Made by a program: the position numbers and the translations under genes
Part shown: positions 16,868-26,226 of the stretch, in pieces
Layout: every line of letters starts with the position of its first letter
Numbering within the stretch: the first letter of the stretch is position 1
The notes under the pieces: model-generated
Told to the model about the DNA's origin: nothing
What the model saw: only the letters and a program-made list of their open reading frames with translations
The model's database searches: none
Assembly: GCA_023426575.1 (NCBI GenBank)
Contig: JAFAAL010000030.1
Coordinates: 1-64,000 of the forward strand
Length of the DNA stretch: 64,000 bases
Reading direction: 5' to 3'
DNA from: Bacillota bacterium
GTDB taxonomy: Bacteria; Bacillota; Clostridia; Saccharofermentanales; DTU023

Positions 16868-18241
16868 ATGGCTAAATATGTACGTGAACCATTTCGAATC
16901 AAGATGATTGAGACGATGCCAACCACGACGAGAACCGAGCGAGAGCGTTATTTGAAGGAGGCACATTATAATCTCTTCGGTCTGCGCAGTGACTGGGTGG
17001 CCATCGATCTCTTGACGGACAGCGGTACGGGGGCGATGAGCTCGACCCAGTGGGCCGCCATGCTCCAGGGAGACGAGGCTTACGCCGGAGCTCGGGGCTA
17101 CTATAAGTTGACAGAGGCTGTCGAAGATATCTTTGGCTATCAGTTTATGCAGCCCGTCCATCAGGGGCGCGCGGCGGAGAAGGTCCTCTTCCCGATCTTG
17201 CTGAAGGCTGGTCAAATATCGATCTCCAATATGCACTTTGATACGACGCGGGGTCACGTCGGTCTCGTCGGGGCCGAGGCCGTGGATCTCGTGGATCCTG
17301 CGGCCAGAGACACTGAGTCCTATGCCCCCTTCAAGGGCAACATGGACTGCGAGCGCCTCCGCGCATTCCTCCAGGACAAGGGCGAGCAGGTCGGCGTCAT
17401 CATCATGACTCTGACCAATAATTCCGCGGGCGGTCAGCCCGTCTCTCTTGCCAATCTCCGCCAGGTCTCTGAGATTGCCAAGGCCCATCAGATTCCCCTG
17501 GTCATCGATGCGGCCCGCTACGCCGAAAATGCCTACTTTATTCAAGAGCGCGAGGACGCCTGTCGGGGGATGAGCATCTCTGAAATCGTCCGTGAGTGCT
17601 TTAAGCTGGCCGACGCCTTCACCATGTCCGCCAAGAAGGACGCCATCGTCAACATGGGCGGTCTCATCGGGATTCGGGAGGATCGCGAGCTCTACGAGAA
17701 GGTCAAGATCAATACGGTGCCGATGGAGGGATTCATCACTTATGGGGGGCTCGCCGGTCGCGATTTGGAAGCGCTCGCCATCGGCCTCTATGAGGGCATC
17801 GATCCCAATTTCCTCCACTATCGGATCAAGCAGGTGGAATACCTCGGCGAGAGACTTCGCGAGATCGGCATCCCCGTACAGTATCCGATCGGCGGCCATG
17901 CCGTCTTCGTCGATGCCAAGCGTCTGCTGCCCCAGATTCCCTATCATCAGTTCCCGGCCCAGGCGCTCGCCATCGAGCTCTATCTCGAGGCGGGCATTCG
18001 CTCTTGTGATGTCGGCTCCTTCATGCTCGACCCAGATCCCAAGACGGGAGTGCAGCCGGAGGCTGAAATGGAGTTTACGAGGCTCTGCCTCCCCCGCCGG
18101 GTCTATACGCAGGCCCATCTGGAGGAGATTGTTGAGGCTTTTGCCGCGATTAAAGAACGCGCATCGACGCTTCGAGGCTACGAGATTGTCGAACAGGCAC
18201 CCGTCCTCCGGCACTTCACAGCCAAGCTCAAACCGCTCTAG
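16868..18241 (+). CDS. tnaA: Tryptophanase
   Basis: Cleaves L-tryptophan to indole, pyruvate and ammonia with pyridoxal phosphate. The 457-residue protein follows beta-eliminating lyases end to end: AIDLLTDSGTG near residue 46, HQGRAAE near 98, NNSAGGQPVSLAN near 184, the PLP lysine in MSAKKDA (Lys256/257). Features that separate it from tyrosine phenol-lyase: VLRHFTAKL at the C-terminus (His where the phenol-lyase has Phe) and DVGSFMLDPDPKTG (no Arg at the phenol-lyase-specific site). No tnaC-type leader peptide and no tryptophan transporter gene are adjacent. The start codon follows a -10-like element by six bases. Confidence 0.93.
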   Translation: MAKYVREPFRIKMIETMPTTTRTERERYLKEAHYNLFGLRSDWVAIDLLTDSGTGAMSSTQWAAMLQGDEAYAGARGYYKLTEAVEDIFGYQFMQPVHQGRAAEKVLFPILLKAGQISISNMHFDTTRGHVGLVGAEAVDLVDPAARDTESYAPFKGNMDCERLRAFLQDKGEQVGVIIMTLTNNSAGGQPVSLANLRQVSEIAKAHQIPLVIDAARYAENAYFIQEREDACRGMSISEIVRECFKLADAFTMSAKKDAIVNMGGLIGIREDRELYEKVKINTVPMEGFITYGGLAGRDLEALAIGLYEGIDPNFLHYRIKQVEYLGERLREIGIPVQYPIGGHAVFVDAKRLLPQIPYHQFPAQALAIELYLEAGIRSCDVGSFMLDPDPKTGVQPEAEMEFTRLCLPRRVYTQAHLEEIVEAFAAIKERASTLRGYEIVEQAPVLRHFTAKLKPL

Positions 18242-18253
18242 GTTTCCGAAATC

Positions 18254-18290
18254 AAAAAGAGCCGCCCCGTCTGGAGCGGCTCTTTTTTTT
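18254..18290. terminator. Bidirectional terminator between tnaA and the DUF1015 gene
   Basis: A stem of AGAGCCGC with its complement (18258-18265 with 18276-18283) is flanked by an A-run on the left and T8 on the right, so it can stop transcripts from both convergent genes. Confidence 0.9.
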
Positions 18291-18299
18291 GAACATTTT

Positions 18300-19562
18300 C
18301 TAGTCGTCGAGGCTGTGGACGAAGAGGCCAGAGCGCAGCTTCGGCTCGAACCAGGTCGACTTAGGCGGCATGATCTCACCGGCGTCGGCGATGCCGAGCA
18401 GTTCATCCATCGCAGTTGGGAAGAGGGCAAAGGCCACCTGCATTTCCCCACTATCCACCCGGCGCTCGAGTTCCTCGAGACCGCGGATGCCTCCGACGAA
18501 GTCGATGCGCTCATCGACTCGCGGATCACCGATGCCGAGGATTGGCGCGAGGAGGTTCTGCTGGAGGATCGAGACGTCGAGGCGATCGACGGGATCTGCC
18601 TGGGCGAGGAGCTCTGGCTTGGCCTCGAGGGCGTACCACTCCCCATCGAGATACATGCTGTAATTCGCCTTCTCACTCGGGCGAATCTGCTCGAGATCTA
18701 ATCCAGCCTCATACTTTTTCACGCTGAATTTCTCCATGATCTCCGTCAGGAACTGCTCCTTGCTGCGGCCGTTGAGGTCGCGGACGACGCGGTTGTAGTC
18801 CATGACGTAGAGGTCGCGATCGGCAAAGAGGACTGCCATGAAGTAGTTGAACTCGGCCTCGGGGCCGCGGTCCGGGAACTCCGCCCGGCGCTGTTCGCCG
18901 ACTTTGGCGGCAGAGGCTGAGCGGTGGTGACCGTCGGCGATGTAGAGGGCGTCGAGCTCGGCGAATTCGAGGATGAGTTCGCGGGTCAGATCGGGATCCT
19001 GGATGACCCAGCCGACGTGCATGATATGATCCTCAGTCGTGAAGTTAAAGACCGGCTTGTGGCGCTTGATGTACTCATGCATGATCTCGTCCACGCGCTC
19101 GATATGTCGATAAGTGAGGAAGATGGGGGCCGTGTTGGCATTACAAGTTCCAAAATGCTTGATGCGATCGACTTCCTTGGCAGCGCGGGTCAGCTCGTGC
19201 TTCTTGATCTTGCCCGTCTGGTATTCATCGACAGAGACACAGGCGACGAGACCCGTCTGGACGCGACCGTCCATAATCTGGCGATAGATGTAGAAGTGGG
19301 CCTCGTCATCTTGGACCATGTGGCCCTCACGGATGAGGCGCTGGAGATTCTCACGCCCCTTGGCGTAGACCTCGTCACTGTACATATCGACATTGTCGGG
19401 AAAGTTGATCTCGGCACGGACGACGTTCAGGAAGGAGAGCGGCTTGCCCTCAGCCATGGCCTGGGCCTCACTGCGGTTCATGACGTCATAGGGCAGGGAG
19501 GCAATCTGATCGGCCTTGCCAGGGGCGGGGCGGAGCGCTCTGAAGGGACGGATGACAGACAT
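18300..19562 (-). CDS. DUF1015 family protein
   Basis: The 420-residue protein begins with IRPFRALRPAPGKADQIASLPYDVMN, the hallmark of DUF1015, and contains FYIYRQ, HELTRAAKEVDRIKHFGTCNANTAPIFL, ADGHHRSASA (a His-rich motif suggesting a hydrolase or kinase-like active site), and VDFVGGIRGLEELE. The family is often encoded beside serA and serC-like genes in Clostridia and is suspected to act in serine or phosphoserine metabolism; related archaeal and bacterial proteins have been described as serine kinases, but I cannot confirm that here. It is co-directional with serA, 14 bp downstream of it, with GAGGAG before its ATG. Confidence 0.85.
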   Translation of the reverse strand: MSVIRPFRALRPAPGKADQIASLPYDVMNRSEAQAMAEGKPLSFLNVVRAEINFPDNVDMYSDEVYAKGRENLQRLIREGHMVQDDEAHFYIYRQIMDGRVQTGLVACVSVDEYQTGKIKKHELTRAAKEVDRIKHFGTCNANTAPIFLTYRHIERVDEIMHEYIKRHKPVFNFTTEDHIMHVGWVIQDPDLTRELILEFAELDALYIADGHHRSASAAKVGEQRRAEFPDRGPEAEFNYFMAVLFADRDLYVMDYNRVVRDLNGRSKEQFLTEIMEKFSVKKYEAGLDLEQIRPSEKANYSMYLDGEWYALEAKPELLAQADPVDRLDVSILQQNLLAPILGIGDPRVDERIDFVGGIRGLEELERRVDSGEMQVAFALFPTAMDELLGIADAGEIMPPKSTWFEPKLRSGLFVHSLDD

Positions 19563-19576
19563 CGCAAGACTCCTCT

Positions 19577-20491
19577 CTAAATGGGGAAGTGACTGCTGAC
19601 AATCGAGACGATATTGTCACCAATCCGATCTTGAGCCTCTTGGGTCGCTGCCCCGATATGCGGAGTCAGGGAGAGGCGATCACAGTTCATCAGTTCGGGC
19701 TTGTCCAGGGGCTCGCGTTCGAAGACGTCGAGGGCGGCGCCTGCGACCTTGCCGCTTTCGATGGCGCGGACGAGGGCCTCTTCATCGATGACGCCCCCAC
19801 GGGCGGCCTGGATGATATAGACGCCGTCCTTCATCTTGGCAAAGGTCTCCTCCGTGATCACGGCCTCGCCAGTAAATGGGAGGTGGAGGGAGATATAGTC
19901 GGCCTCCGCGAGGACCTCGTCCATCGACTTATAGGCCCAGCCGTGCTCAGCCTCGCCCTCTTCGAAGCGGAAGAGGTCGAAGTAGATGACCTTCATGCCG
20001 AGAGCCTGAGCCTTCTCAGCCAGCGTTCTGCCGATGCGGCCGAGACCGATGATGCCGAGTGTCTTGCCCATGATTTCCGTGCCGTCATACTGCTTCTTCA
20101 GCCACTCACCACGGGCCATTGAGCGATTGGCGCTCGCAATGTGGCGCGCCAGGCTCAGCATGTGGCCGATGACGAGTTCTGCCACCGCATTGGAAGAGGC
20201 GGCGGGCGTATTGGTCACTTCGATGCCGTGCTGCTTGGCGTAGTCGACGTCGATATTGTCGATGCCGACCCCCGCGCGAATGATCAGTTTGAGTCTGCCG
20301 CCCTCAGCCGCCGCATCGATTTCTGGCTGGCGGACCTTGGTGGCAGAGCGGACGACGAGACAGTCAACCTCCTTGAGGCGCTGGTGAAGAGATTCTCCCT
20401 CATATTTCGTCGTGTCGACCTGGTAGCCCAGGCGCTCGAGTTCCTGCTTTGCAGATTCTGCAATGCCATCGTTGGCTAAAATGATAAACAT
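19577..20491 (-). CDS. serA: D-3-phosphoglycerate dehydrogenase (short form)
   Basis: First step of serine synthesis: oxidises 3-phosphoglycerate to 3-phosphohydroxypyruvate with NAD. The 304-residue protein has the D-2-hydroxyacid dehydrogenase fold with RAGVGIDNID, the nucleotide site GLGRIGRTLAEKA near residue 150, the catalytic Arg in AARGGVIDE, Glu in FEREPLD and His in LTPHIGAAT. It lacks the C-terminal ACT domain of long SerA enzymes, so feedback control by serine through ACT is not expected. It stands between the aminotransferase and DUF1015 genes, which supports the serine role over other hydroxyacid dehydrogenases. Confidence 0.85.
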   Translation of the reverse strand: MFIILANDGIAESAKQELERLGYQVDTTKYEGESLHQRLKEVDCLVVRSATKVRQPEIDAAAEGGRLKLIIRAGVGIDNIDVDYAKQHGIEVTNTPAASSNAVAELVIGHMLSLARHIASANRSMARGEWLKKQYDGTEIMGKTLGIIGLGRIGRTLAEKAQALGMKVIYFDLFRFEEGEAEHGWAYKSMDEVLAEADYISLHLPFTGEAVITEETFAKMKDGVYIIQAARGGVIDEEALVRAIESGKVAGAALDVFEREPLDKPELMNCDRLSLTPHIGAATQEAQDRIGDNIVSIVSSHFPI

Positions 20492-20511
20492 CTCTATTTC
20501 TCCTTCACAGT

Positions 20512-21588
20512 CTAGGCGTCGAGGCCGAGGATGTCCTCGATCTCATGGAGCACCTGCTCGAGATCCTCCGGCTTGGCATCGGCCATGTGCGCGATTCTAA
20601 AGGTCTTGCCCTTGAAGGGACCGTAGCCATTGGAAATCGTGAAACCACGCTTGCCGAGTTCCGTGTTCAGGGCCTTGAAATCAAAGTCTTCAGGATTCTT
20701 GATGCAGGTCACGGTCAGGGAGCGGTAGCCCTCCTTGGCAAAGAGCTCAAAGTGCTTGGCCGCCCATTCCCAGACGCGCTCGGCCATCTTTCTATGGCGC
20801 TCAAAACGCGCCTCGAGCCCCTCTTCATTCAGAATGTAGTCCAGCTGATAGTCGAGGGCAAACATGTGCTCGAGAGAGGGAGTGGAGGGATACTGATAGT
20901 CCTTCTTGACGCGCTTGGCGAGTTGCACGAGGTCGAAGTAGAAACCGCGGTTCTCGACGGTCTCGGCGCGCTCGAGGGCACGCTCAGAAATCGCTGCAAT
21001 CGACATGCCTGCGGGCAGGCCAAGGCACTTCTGCGTCGAGGTGACCAAGTAATCGATTCCCCAGGCATCTGTCTCAATTTTGGCGCCGCCGAGAGAGGAG
21101 ACGGAGTCGACCATGTAGATGACGTCGGGATAGCGCTTGACGACCTCGCCGATCTCGGCACAGGGATTCATAATCCCCGATGAGGTCTCGTTGTGAGTGA
21201 CGGTAATCGCATCATATTTGCCCGTCTTGAGTGCTTCTTCAACCATTTCGGGAGTGGTCGGCTGACCGGGCTCGGATTCGAAGAAATCGGCTTCCTTGCC
21301 ATTGGAAATCGCCATCTCATACCAGCGCTTGCCGAAGGCACCGACGGAGAAGCAGGCGATGCGCTTCTTGGAGAGGCAGCGGACACCAGCCTCCATGAGG
21401 CCGGAGCCAGAAGAGGTCGAGAGAATGATGAGATTGTCGGTAAACATGAGCTTTTGCATCTTCTCAGAGATCGACTTCTGCAGTTCTGTCGCCTCTGGAG
21501 TGCGGTGACCGATCATCGGTGTCGCCATCTTGGCGAGGACGTCCTCACGGACATCGACGGGTCCTGGAATAAAGAGTTTCTTATGCAT
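20512..21588 (-). CDS. Class V aminotransferase, probable phosphoserine aminotransferase role
   Basis: About 358 residues of the alanine-glyoxylate/serine-pyruvate aminotransferase type (fold type I): KLFIPGPVDVREDVL at the start, HRTPEATELQ, TSSGSGLMEAGVR, the cofactor Asp in YMVDSVSSLGG and the PLP lysine in TSTQKCLGLPAG. In Clostridia and archaea this type pairs with SerA to make phosphoserine, which the neighbouring serA supports; classical SerC is a different subgroup, so the exact substrate is inferred. The ATG at 21588 is chosen because GGGAGG precedes it; the longer frame upstream has no ribosome site. First gene of the serine operon. Confidence 0.85.
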   Translation of the reverse strand: MHKKLFIPGPVDVREDVLAKMATPMIGHRTPEATELQKSISEKMQKLMFTDNLIILSTSSGSGLMEAGVRCLSKKRIACFSVGAFGKRWYEMAISNGKEADFFESEPGQPTTPEMVEEALKTGKYDAITVTHNETSSGIMNPCAEIGEVVKRYPDVIYMVDSVSSLGGAKIETDAWGIDYLVTSTQKCLGLPAGMSIAAISERALERAETVENRGFYFDLVQLAKRVKKDYQYPSTPSLEHMFALDYQLDYILNEEGLEARFERHRKMAERVWEWAAKHFELFAKEGYRSLTVTCIKNPEDFDFKALNTELGKRGFTISNGYGPFKGKTFRIAHMADAKPEDLEQVLHEIEDILGLDA

Positions 21589-21650
21589 GGAATAATCCTC
21601 CCTCTGTCTGCCGCGCATATTACCATTTCGGCAAGACACATACAGCTCGG

Positions 21651-21678
21651 ATTTTAACAGGCTATACAATAAAATCAA
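21651..21678 (-). promoter_or_regulatory. Likely promoter of the serine operon
   Basis: TTGATT (21673-21678) and TAAAAT (21651-21656) on the minus strand, 16 bp apart, about 60 bp before the aminotransferase start. Confidence 0.5.
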
Positions 21679-21718
21679 GTTGAGAGAGTTTTATCCAGTG
21701 AATTCGCACAAAAATATG

Positions 21719-24700
21719 TCAGTAGACGAGCTCAATGCGGCTGCTGCCATCTGCCTCGCTGCGCAGGCGAATCTGCTTTTGTAAGCGCTCGGCCAGCTCT
21801 GGAACGTGGGAGATCACCGCGACGACACGGCTCTCATCACTGATACTGAGCAGGCATTCATAAGCTGAATTGAGTGAATCAGCATCGAGCGTGCCGAATC
21901 CCTCATCGATGAAGAGACAGCCAATCTTCTTGCCCCCGGCATTGGCCCCCGCCAAATCTGAGAGCGCCAGGGCAAAGGCGAGCGCCGCCTTGAAGCTCTC
22001 ACCTCCCGAGAGGGTCGATACTGGGCGCACCTTGCCCGTCCAGCGGTCATAGACGTCGAGGTCGAGGCCCATGCGCTTCCTGAGATCCCAGGCCTCTGTC
22101 CGCCGCCTCAGCTCATAGCGCGCCTCCGTCAAGAGCGAGAAGCGCCGCGCCGCCAGCGCCAGCACCTGCTGAAAGTAAAAAGTCTGAACAAAGGTCTCAA
22201 AATCGATCTTGGCACTTTGCGCCATCTGACCCATCGCCAGCTGCTGCAGATAGCGGTGTGCCTGATAGTCCTCTTCTGCAGCCGCCAATTCAGAGAGCTC
22301 TCTCCTTAAGCTGGGCTGAGCCTCCACAAGCGCCGCCCGATCGGCCGCCAAGACCTGCTGGGTCGCCGCGAGCTGATCTCGCTGAGCTATCGTAGCTGCG
22401 AGCTCCTCTTCAACTCTCTCGAGCGCCGCTCGCAGCTCTTCTTCTGTCTCGAGCCCGAGCGCCAACTGCGCCCACGCCGCCGCATTCTGCGCCCGAGCCT
22501 CTCGCAGCGCTCGCGCCTCGAGCTCCGCAGCCTCCAACTGGGCTCTGAGCTCTGCCTGCTCTTCAGCCAGGGCCGTGGCAGTCAGGCCAGCCTCATAGAG
22601 CGCTGCCGTTTCCAAATCATGGGCACGGGCATAGCTCAAAATTTCCTCCTGGCTCGCCTCGAGCGCCACGGTCTCTGCCTCCCGCCGCTCTCTCAACTGC
22701 CGCTGCAAAATCTTGACATCCTGCTCTTCCCGCTCCAGCTGCTTCGCCTGCTCCGCCCAGCTCTCCAGCTGCTGCTCCAAGTCAGAGACGCGCCGAGACA
22801 GCGCCTCTCTGCGCAGTCCGAGCGAGGCCACAGCCGTCTCTTCATCAGCCAGCGATTCACCGAACCTCTTGCTCAGTCGCTCCAGACGCTCCCGCAAGAG
22901 GATGTCGTACTTCTGGAGGACCGCCCTCGCCCCGTCGAGAGCCGTCTGACGACTGACCCCCTCGGCCTCCCAAGCCGCCAGCTGTGCCGCATCTGCGAGA
23001 CGTTCCAGGCTGGCCTCCCAGTTCTTGATCGTGGCCTCGCCCTCAGCTCGCTGCATTTCTGTCCGAGCCTTCAACTTGGCAAAAGCCTCATGCAGCTGTC
23101 CCAGATCCTCCTGATATGCCTCTGCCTCTAAGCTCTCGGCTTCCTCTGCGGCTGGGAGGTGGAGGACCATGGCTGGGATGGCCGCAAAGACATCATTGAA
23201 AAACGGCGTGGCTAGGCTCTCTGGATAGGCCTCCTGAAATCGCTCTTGCAAGAGCTCTCGACTCTTGTCGTAGCGCTGCTTCTGCTTCCTGATCTCCACC
23301 GCCAAGCGCTCCTTCTGAGCGCTGTCATTGGCCAGTCGTCCCTGCGCCGTGATCAGCGCCAGGCGGAGGGCATCGACCCCCTCGCCCCGCTCGGACTCGT
23401 GAGTTCTCGCTGGATCTGGATGCTCAACGCTGCCACAGACAGGACAGGGGGTCTCGAGCACGAGTCCCCGCGCCAGATGTGCCGCCCAATACGCATCCTG
23501 CTGTTCTGACGCCGCCTGAAGCTCCGCCGCCAGGCGCTCAATCTCAGCCTCGACCTCAGTCCTCTCTTGCTCGAGTTCTCGCAGCTTCGCCGCCTCTGTC
23601 ACCCATTCCCCATAGCGCTCCGCGAGGTCTGAACTCAACTGATGGAGAAGCGCCAGTTGTACATCTTCTTCCTTGAGCTGGCTCTGTCTCCTCTCGACTT
23701 CGATGCGACGCCCTTCAAAATCCCGCCGTCTCTCCACTTGATCTTGGAGAATTTCATGCTGGCTGCGCCACGCTTGCAGAGCCTTCTGCGCCTCACTTGC
23801 AGCAGCTCTGGCCGCTGCCAGCTCGCCCCTCTCTGCGCGGCTCTCCTCGAGCTCTGTCTGGATATCGTCCAGGCGCGTCTGCTCAGCCCTGAGACTTGCC
23901 AATTCCTCTTGCTTGGCGGGCCTCCTCTCGAGAGCCTCTTCCAGCGCCTTTCGCGCCTCAGTCGAGAGCTTCAGGCGCTCCTCGAGCTCAGATTTTGCAT
24001 CCGCCAGTCCCTCTAGGACCTCTTGTCTCGTCTGAACATCAAAGAGCCTGGTCTGCAATTTCTGGTAGTGGCCGAGCCAGACGAGGCGATCACGCTCTCT
24101 CTGCCGCAATTCCTCTGCCGCCACTTCTTCACGCGCCCGCTCATCGAGCCTGCCTCTCTCGAGGAGGAGAGTCGCTCCCTCCCTGAGACGCAGGAGCTCC
24201 GCCTCTTGCCCCTCCCGCCGGGCATTCAAGTCGCCGAGCTGCGCCTCGCCATGTGAGAGCTCCGTCTCGAGCTTATGGACAGCCAGGGCACAGGCAGGTT
24301 CCAAGCGCTCGAGATCATAGTATTGAAGATCCGCTTGCCATTCTTCCAGGACGGCATCGATCTCGGGCCGTCGCGGCAGTCCAGTAAAGAGGCGATAGAG
24401 AGCCTCACGGCCAGACTGAAGCATCTGGCGCCGGCGCTCACAGTGAAGCTGCAGAGCCTCTTGCAAGTCGCGGGCCTGGTCCGTGGCAAAGAGCGTCCTA
24501 AAGATCTCGACACGATCCTTGCTGCTCGCATAGAGCAATTTCTGAAACTCCCCCTGGGCCAGCAGAGCCGTCTGCTTAAACTGCTTGGCATCGAGGCCAA
24601 TCAGCTCACGAATCTTCTCTGAGACCTCGTTGATCTTATTAATCTGAGTGCCGTCAGGCAGTGTCAAAACGACCTGGGCCGGCAAGTTGACCAGGCGCTG

Positions 24701-25036
24701 CAGCCGCGGCGACCAGAGCTCCTGCTGAGGCTGGCGCAGCAGACGATATTGCGTCGTCTTCCCCGCCTCCGTCAGCTCGAAATCGAGGCAGACACGGGTC
24801 TCGAGCTCGGGCGGCGCAAAATCAGAGCGCAGTGTCTTGACCTCGCGGTGTGAGCCAGAACTCTCACCGTAGAGCGCGTAGGCCATCGCATCAAAGATCA
24901 TCGTCTTGCCAGATCCCGTCGGCCCCGCAATCAAGATGGGCCCCGGCGCCTCCAATTCTTGAAAACGCCGAAAATCAATCTCCTGACGCTCTGCAAAAGG
25001 GCCAAATGCCTCGAGAATCAATCTCAGTGGCCGCAT
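21719..25036 (-). CDS. sbcC: Exonuclease subunit SbcC
   Basis: SMC/Rad50-like ATPase of the SbcCD nuclease, which cuts DNA hairpins and processes ends. Of 1105 residues, the N-terminal lobe has LILEAFGPFAERQEIDF and Walker A IAGPTGSGKTMIFDAMAYALYGE near residue 37; two long coiled-coil arms (about 210-520 and 560-880, Glu/Leu/Arg-rich) flank a zinc hook with CPVC roughly in the middle; the C-terminal lobe has the signature TLSGGESFKAALAFALALSDL and Walker B CLFIDEGFGTLD. All parts are intact. It starts within the last codons of sbcD (13-bp overlap), so the two are co-translated. Confidence 0.95.
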   Translation of the reverse strand: MRPLRLILEAFGPFAERQEIDFRRFQELEAPGPILIAGPTGSGKTMIFDAMAYALYGESSGSHREVKTLRSDFAPPELETRVCLDFELTEAGKTTQYRLLRQPQQELWSPRLQRLVNLPAQVVLTLPDGTQINKINEVSEKIRELIGLDAKQFKQTALLAQGEFQKLLYASSKDRVEIFRTLFATDQARDLQEALQLHCERRRQMLQSGREALYRLFTGLPRRPEIDAVLEEWQADLQYYDLERLEPACALAVHKLETELSHGEAQLGDLNARREGQEAELLRLREGATLLLERGRLDERAREEVAAEELRQRERDRLVWLGHYQKLQTRLFDVQTRQEVLEGLADAKSELEERLKLSTEARKALEEALERRPAKQEELASLRAEQTRLDDIQTELEESRAERGELAAARAAASEAQKALQAWRSQHEILQDQVERRRDFEGRRIEVERRQSQLKEEDVQLALLHQLSSDLAERYGEWVTEAAKLRELEQERTEVEAEIERLAAELQAASEQQDAYWAAHLARGLVLETPCPVCGSVEHPDPARTHESERGEGVDALRLALITAQGRLANDSAQKERLAVEIRKQKQRYDKSRELLQERFQEAYPESLATPFFNDVFAAIPAMVLHLPAAEEAESLEAEAYQEDLGQLHEAFAKLKARTEMQRAEGEATIKNWEASLERLADAAQLAAWEAEGVSRQTALDGARAVLQKYDILLRERLERLSKRFGESLADEETAVASLGLRREALSRRVSDLEQQLESWAEQAKQLEREEQDVKILQRQLRERREAETVALEASQEEILSYARAHDLETAALYEAGLTATALAEEQAELRAQLEAAELEARALREARAQNAAAWAQLALGLETEEELRAALERVEEELAATIAQRDQLAATQQVLAADRAALVEAQPSLRRELSELAAAEEDYQAHRYLQQLAMGQMAQSAKIDFETFVQTFYFQQVLALAARRFSLLTEARYELRRRTEAWDLRKRMGLDLDVYDRWTGKVRPVSTLSGGESFKAALAFALALSDLAGANAGGKKIGCLFIDEGFGTLDADSLNSAYECLLSISDESRVVAVISHVPELAERLQKQIRLRSEADGSSRIELVY

Positions 25037-26226
25037 ATCTCTGCTCCCACGATATCGATAATCTTCTCTTCAGCCGCCGTCAGCGCCCGACCGCCCTGCT
25101 CCTCGGCAAAGCGCTTGAACAAGGTCGTCATCTCCAGCTCCGGCTCCTCAAAAATCTGCTCGAGCTCCGTCTTCTCCTCGCGCTCAGCCAGAGTCAATTG
25201 AACCAGGCGCGGCAGAAGCTCAGAGATCTGGGCATAGGCATCTGGCGGCAGCGGGCGATCCGTCAAAATCACCTCACTATAGGCCTCTTTGAGACGAGTA
25301 AATTCGAGACTCTCTTCTCGAGCCTCGCGCTTCAAATCGGCCAAAGTCCCGCGCCAGCGCCTCAATTCATAGGCCGGGCAGAACGGCAAGAGGCAAAGTC
25401 TCGGCCTCTGACCTCGCTCTAGTTCCAGGAGAGGGATGCTCCTCTCGATGTCTATTTCGGAGAAGCGGAAGGGCCAGAGCGCCCCAGCATAGCGACAGCG
25501 CTCGTCACTGAGCGCCTGAGGGCGATGGATGTGGCCCAGCGCCACATAGTCATAGGCGCTGAAGAGCTCTGCAGAGACCTCGTCAGTCGCCCCGATGTAG
25601 AGGCGCTCCGAACTCGCCAGTTCTGGCCGGATGCCAGAAGACGTCACCAATTGATGGGCGACGAGCACAGAAAAATCTGCTGCTGGCTCTGTGGCATGGT
25701 GCTGGCCAATCTCCCGCAGAGCAGAGGCGACCGCCGCCTCTGTCGTGCGGGGCAAGACTTCAGGCTCAAAGGCGCTGAGATCAATGCTTCTCAGAAAGGG
25801 CAGGAGATCAAAATCGACGCAGAGCCCTGCCCGCTCAAGGCGCACACGCATGACAAAGGGATCCTCAGTCAGCTTGACTTGATAGGCGGAGATGGACTGG
25901 GGAATGTAGATCTCATTTTCACCGAGAATCTCAGAGAGAAAACTCAGACCCTCCGCAGAGTCATGGTTACCGGGGACCATGAGCGTCGCAATGCCGAGGC
26001 GATGCAGGCTTGTCAGGAAGCGGTCGAGGACAGTTCGCGCCTCGACACTCGGCCGACTGTGATGATAGATATCGCCAGCGATGAGGCAGACATCGACCTG
26101 CTCCGCCTCAGCGAGGGCGACGACCCGCTCAAGGTCGGCCGCCTGCTCGGGGAGAAGGCTCAGTCCCGAGAGCTGATTACCCAGCTTCAGGCCGAGATGC
26201 AGGTCCGCAAGATGCAGAATGCGCAT
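25024..26226 (-). CDS. sbcD: Exonuclease subunit SbcD
   Basis: Mn-dependent nuclease subunit of SbcCD, a calcineurin-like phosphoesterase. The metal ligands are visible in order: HLADLHLG near residue 5, LIAGDIYHHSRP near 51, VPGNHDS near 88, and ALGHIHRPQ near 235. About 400 residues, normal for the family. The ATG at 26226 gives MRILHLADLHLG, the usual start, and has GGAGG nine bases upstream; this means it overlaps the end of the MATE gene by 50 bp. The C-terminus includes the capping domain that binds SbcC. Confidence 0.94.
   Translation of the reverse strand: MRILHLADLHLGLKLGNQLSGLSLLPEQAADLERVVALAEAEQVDVCLIAGDIYHHSRPSVEARTVLDRFLTSLHRLGIATLMVPGNHDSAEGLSFLSEILGENEIYIPQSISAYQVKLTEDPFVMRVRLERAGLCVDFDLLPFLRSIDLSAFEPEVLPRTTEAAVASALREIGQHHATEPAADFSVLVAHQLVTSSGIRPELASSERLYIGATDEVSAELFSAYDYVALGHIHRPQALSDERCRYAGALWPFRFSEIDIERSIPLLELERGQRPRLCLLPFCPAYELRRWRGTLADLKREAREESLEFTRLKEAYSEVILTDRPLPPDAYAQISELLPRLVQLTLAEREEKTELEQIFEEPELEMTTLFKRFAEEQGGRALTAAEEKIIDIVGAEICGH

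Noticed and set aside
16772..18676. A 634-residue open frame on the minus strand opposite tnaA
   Set aside because: It is the antisense shadow of tnaA and the DUF1015 gene; the translation is low-complexity, Arg/Ser-rich at its start and matches no family.
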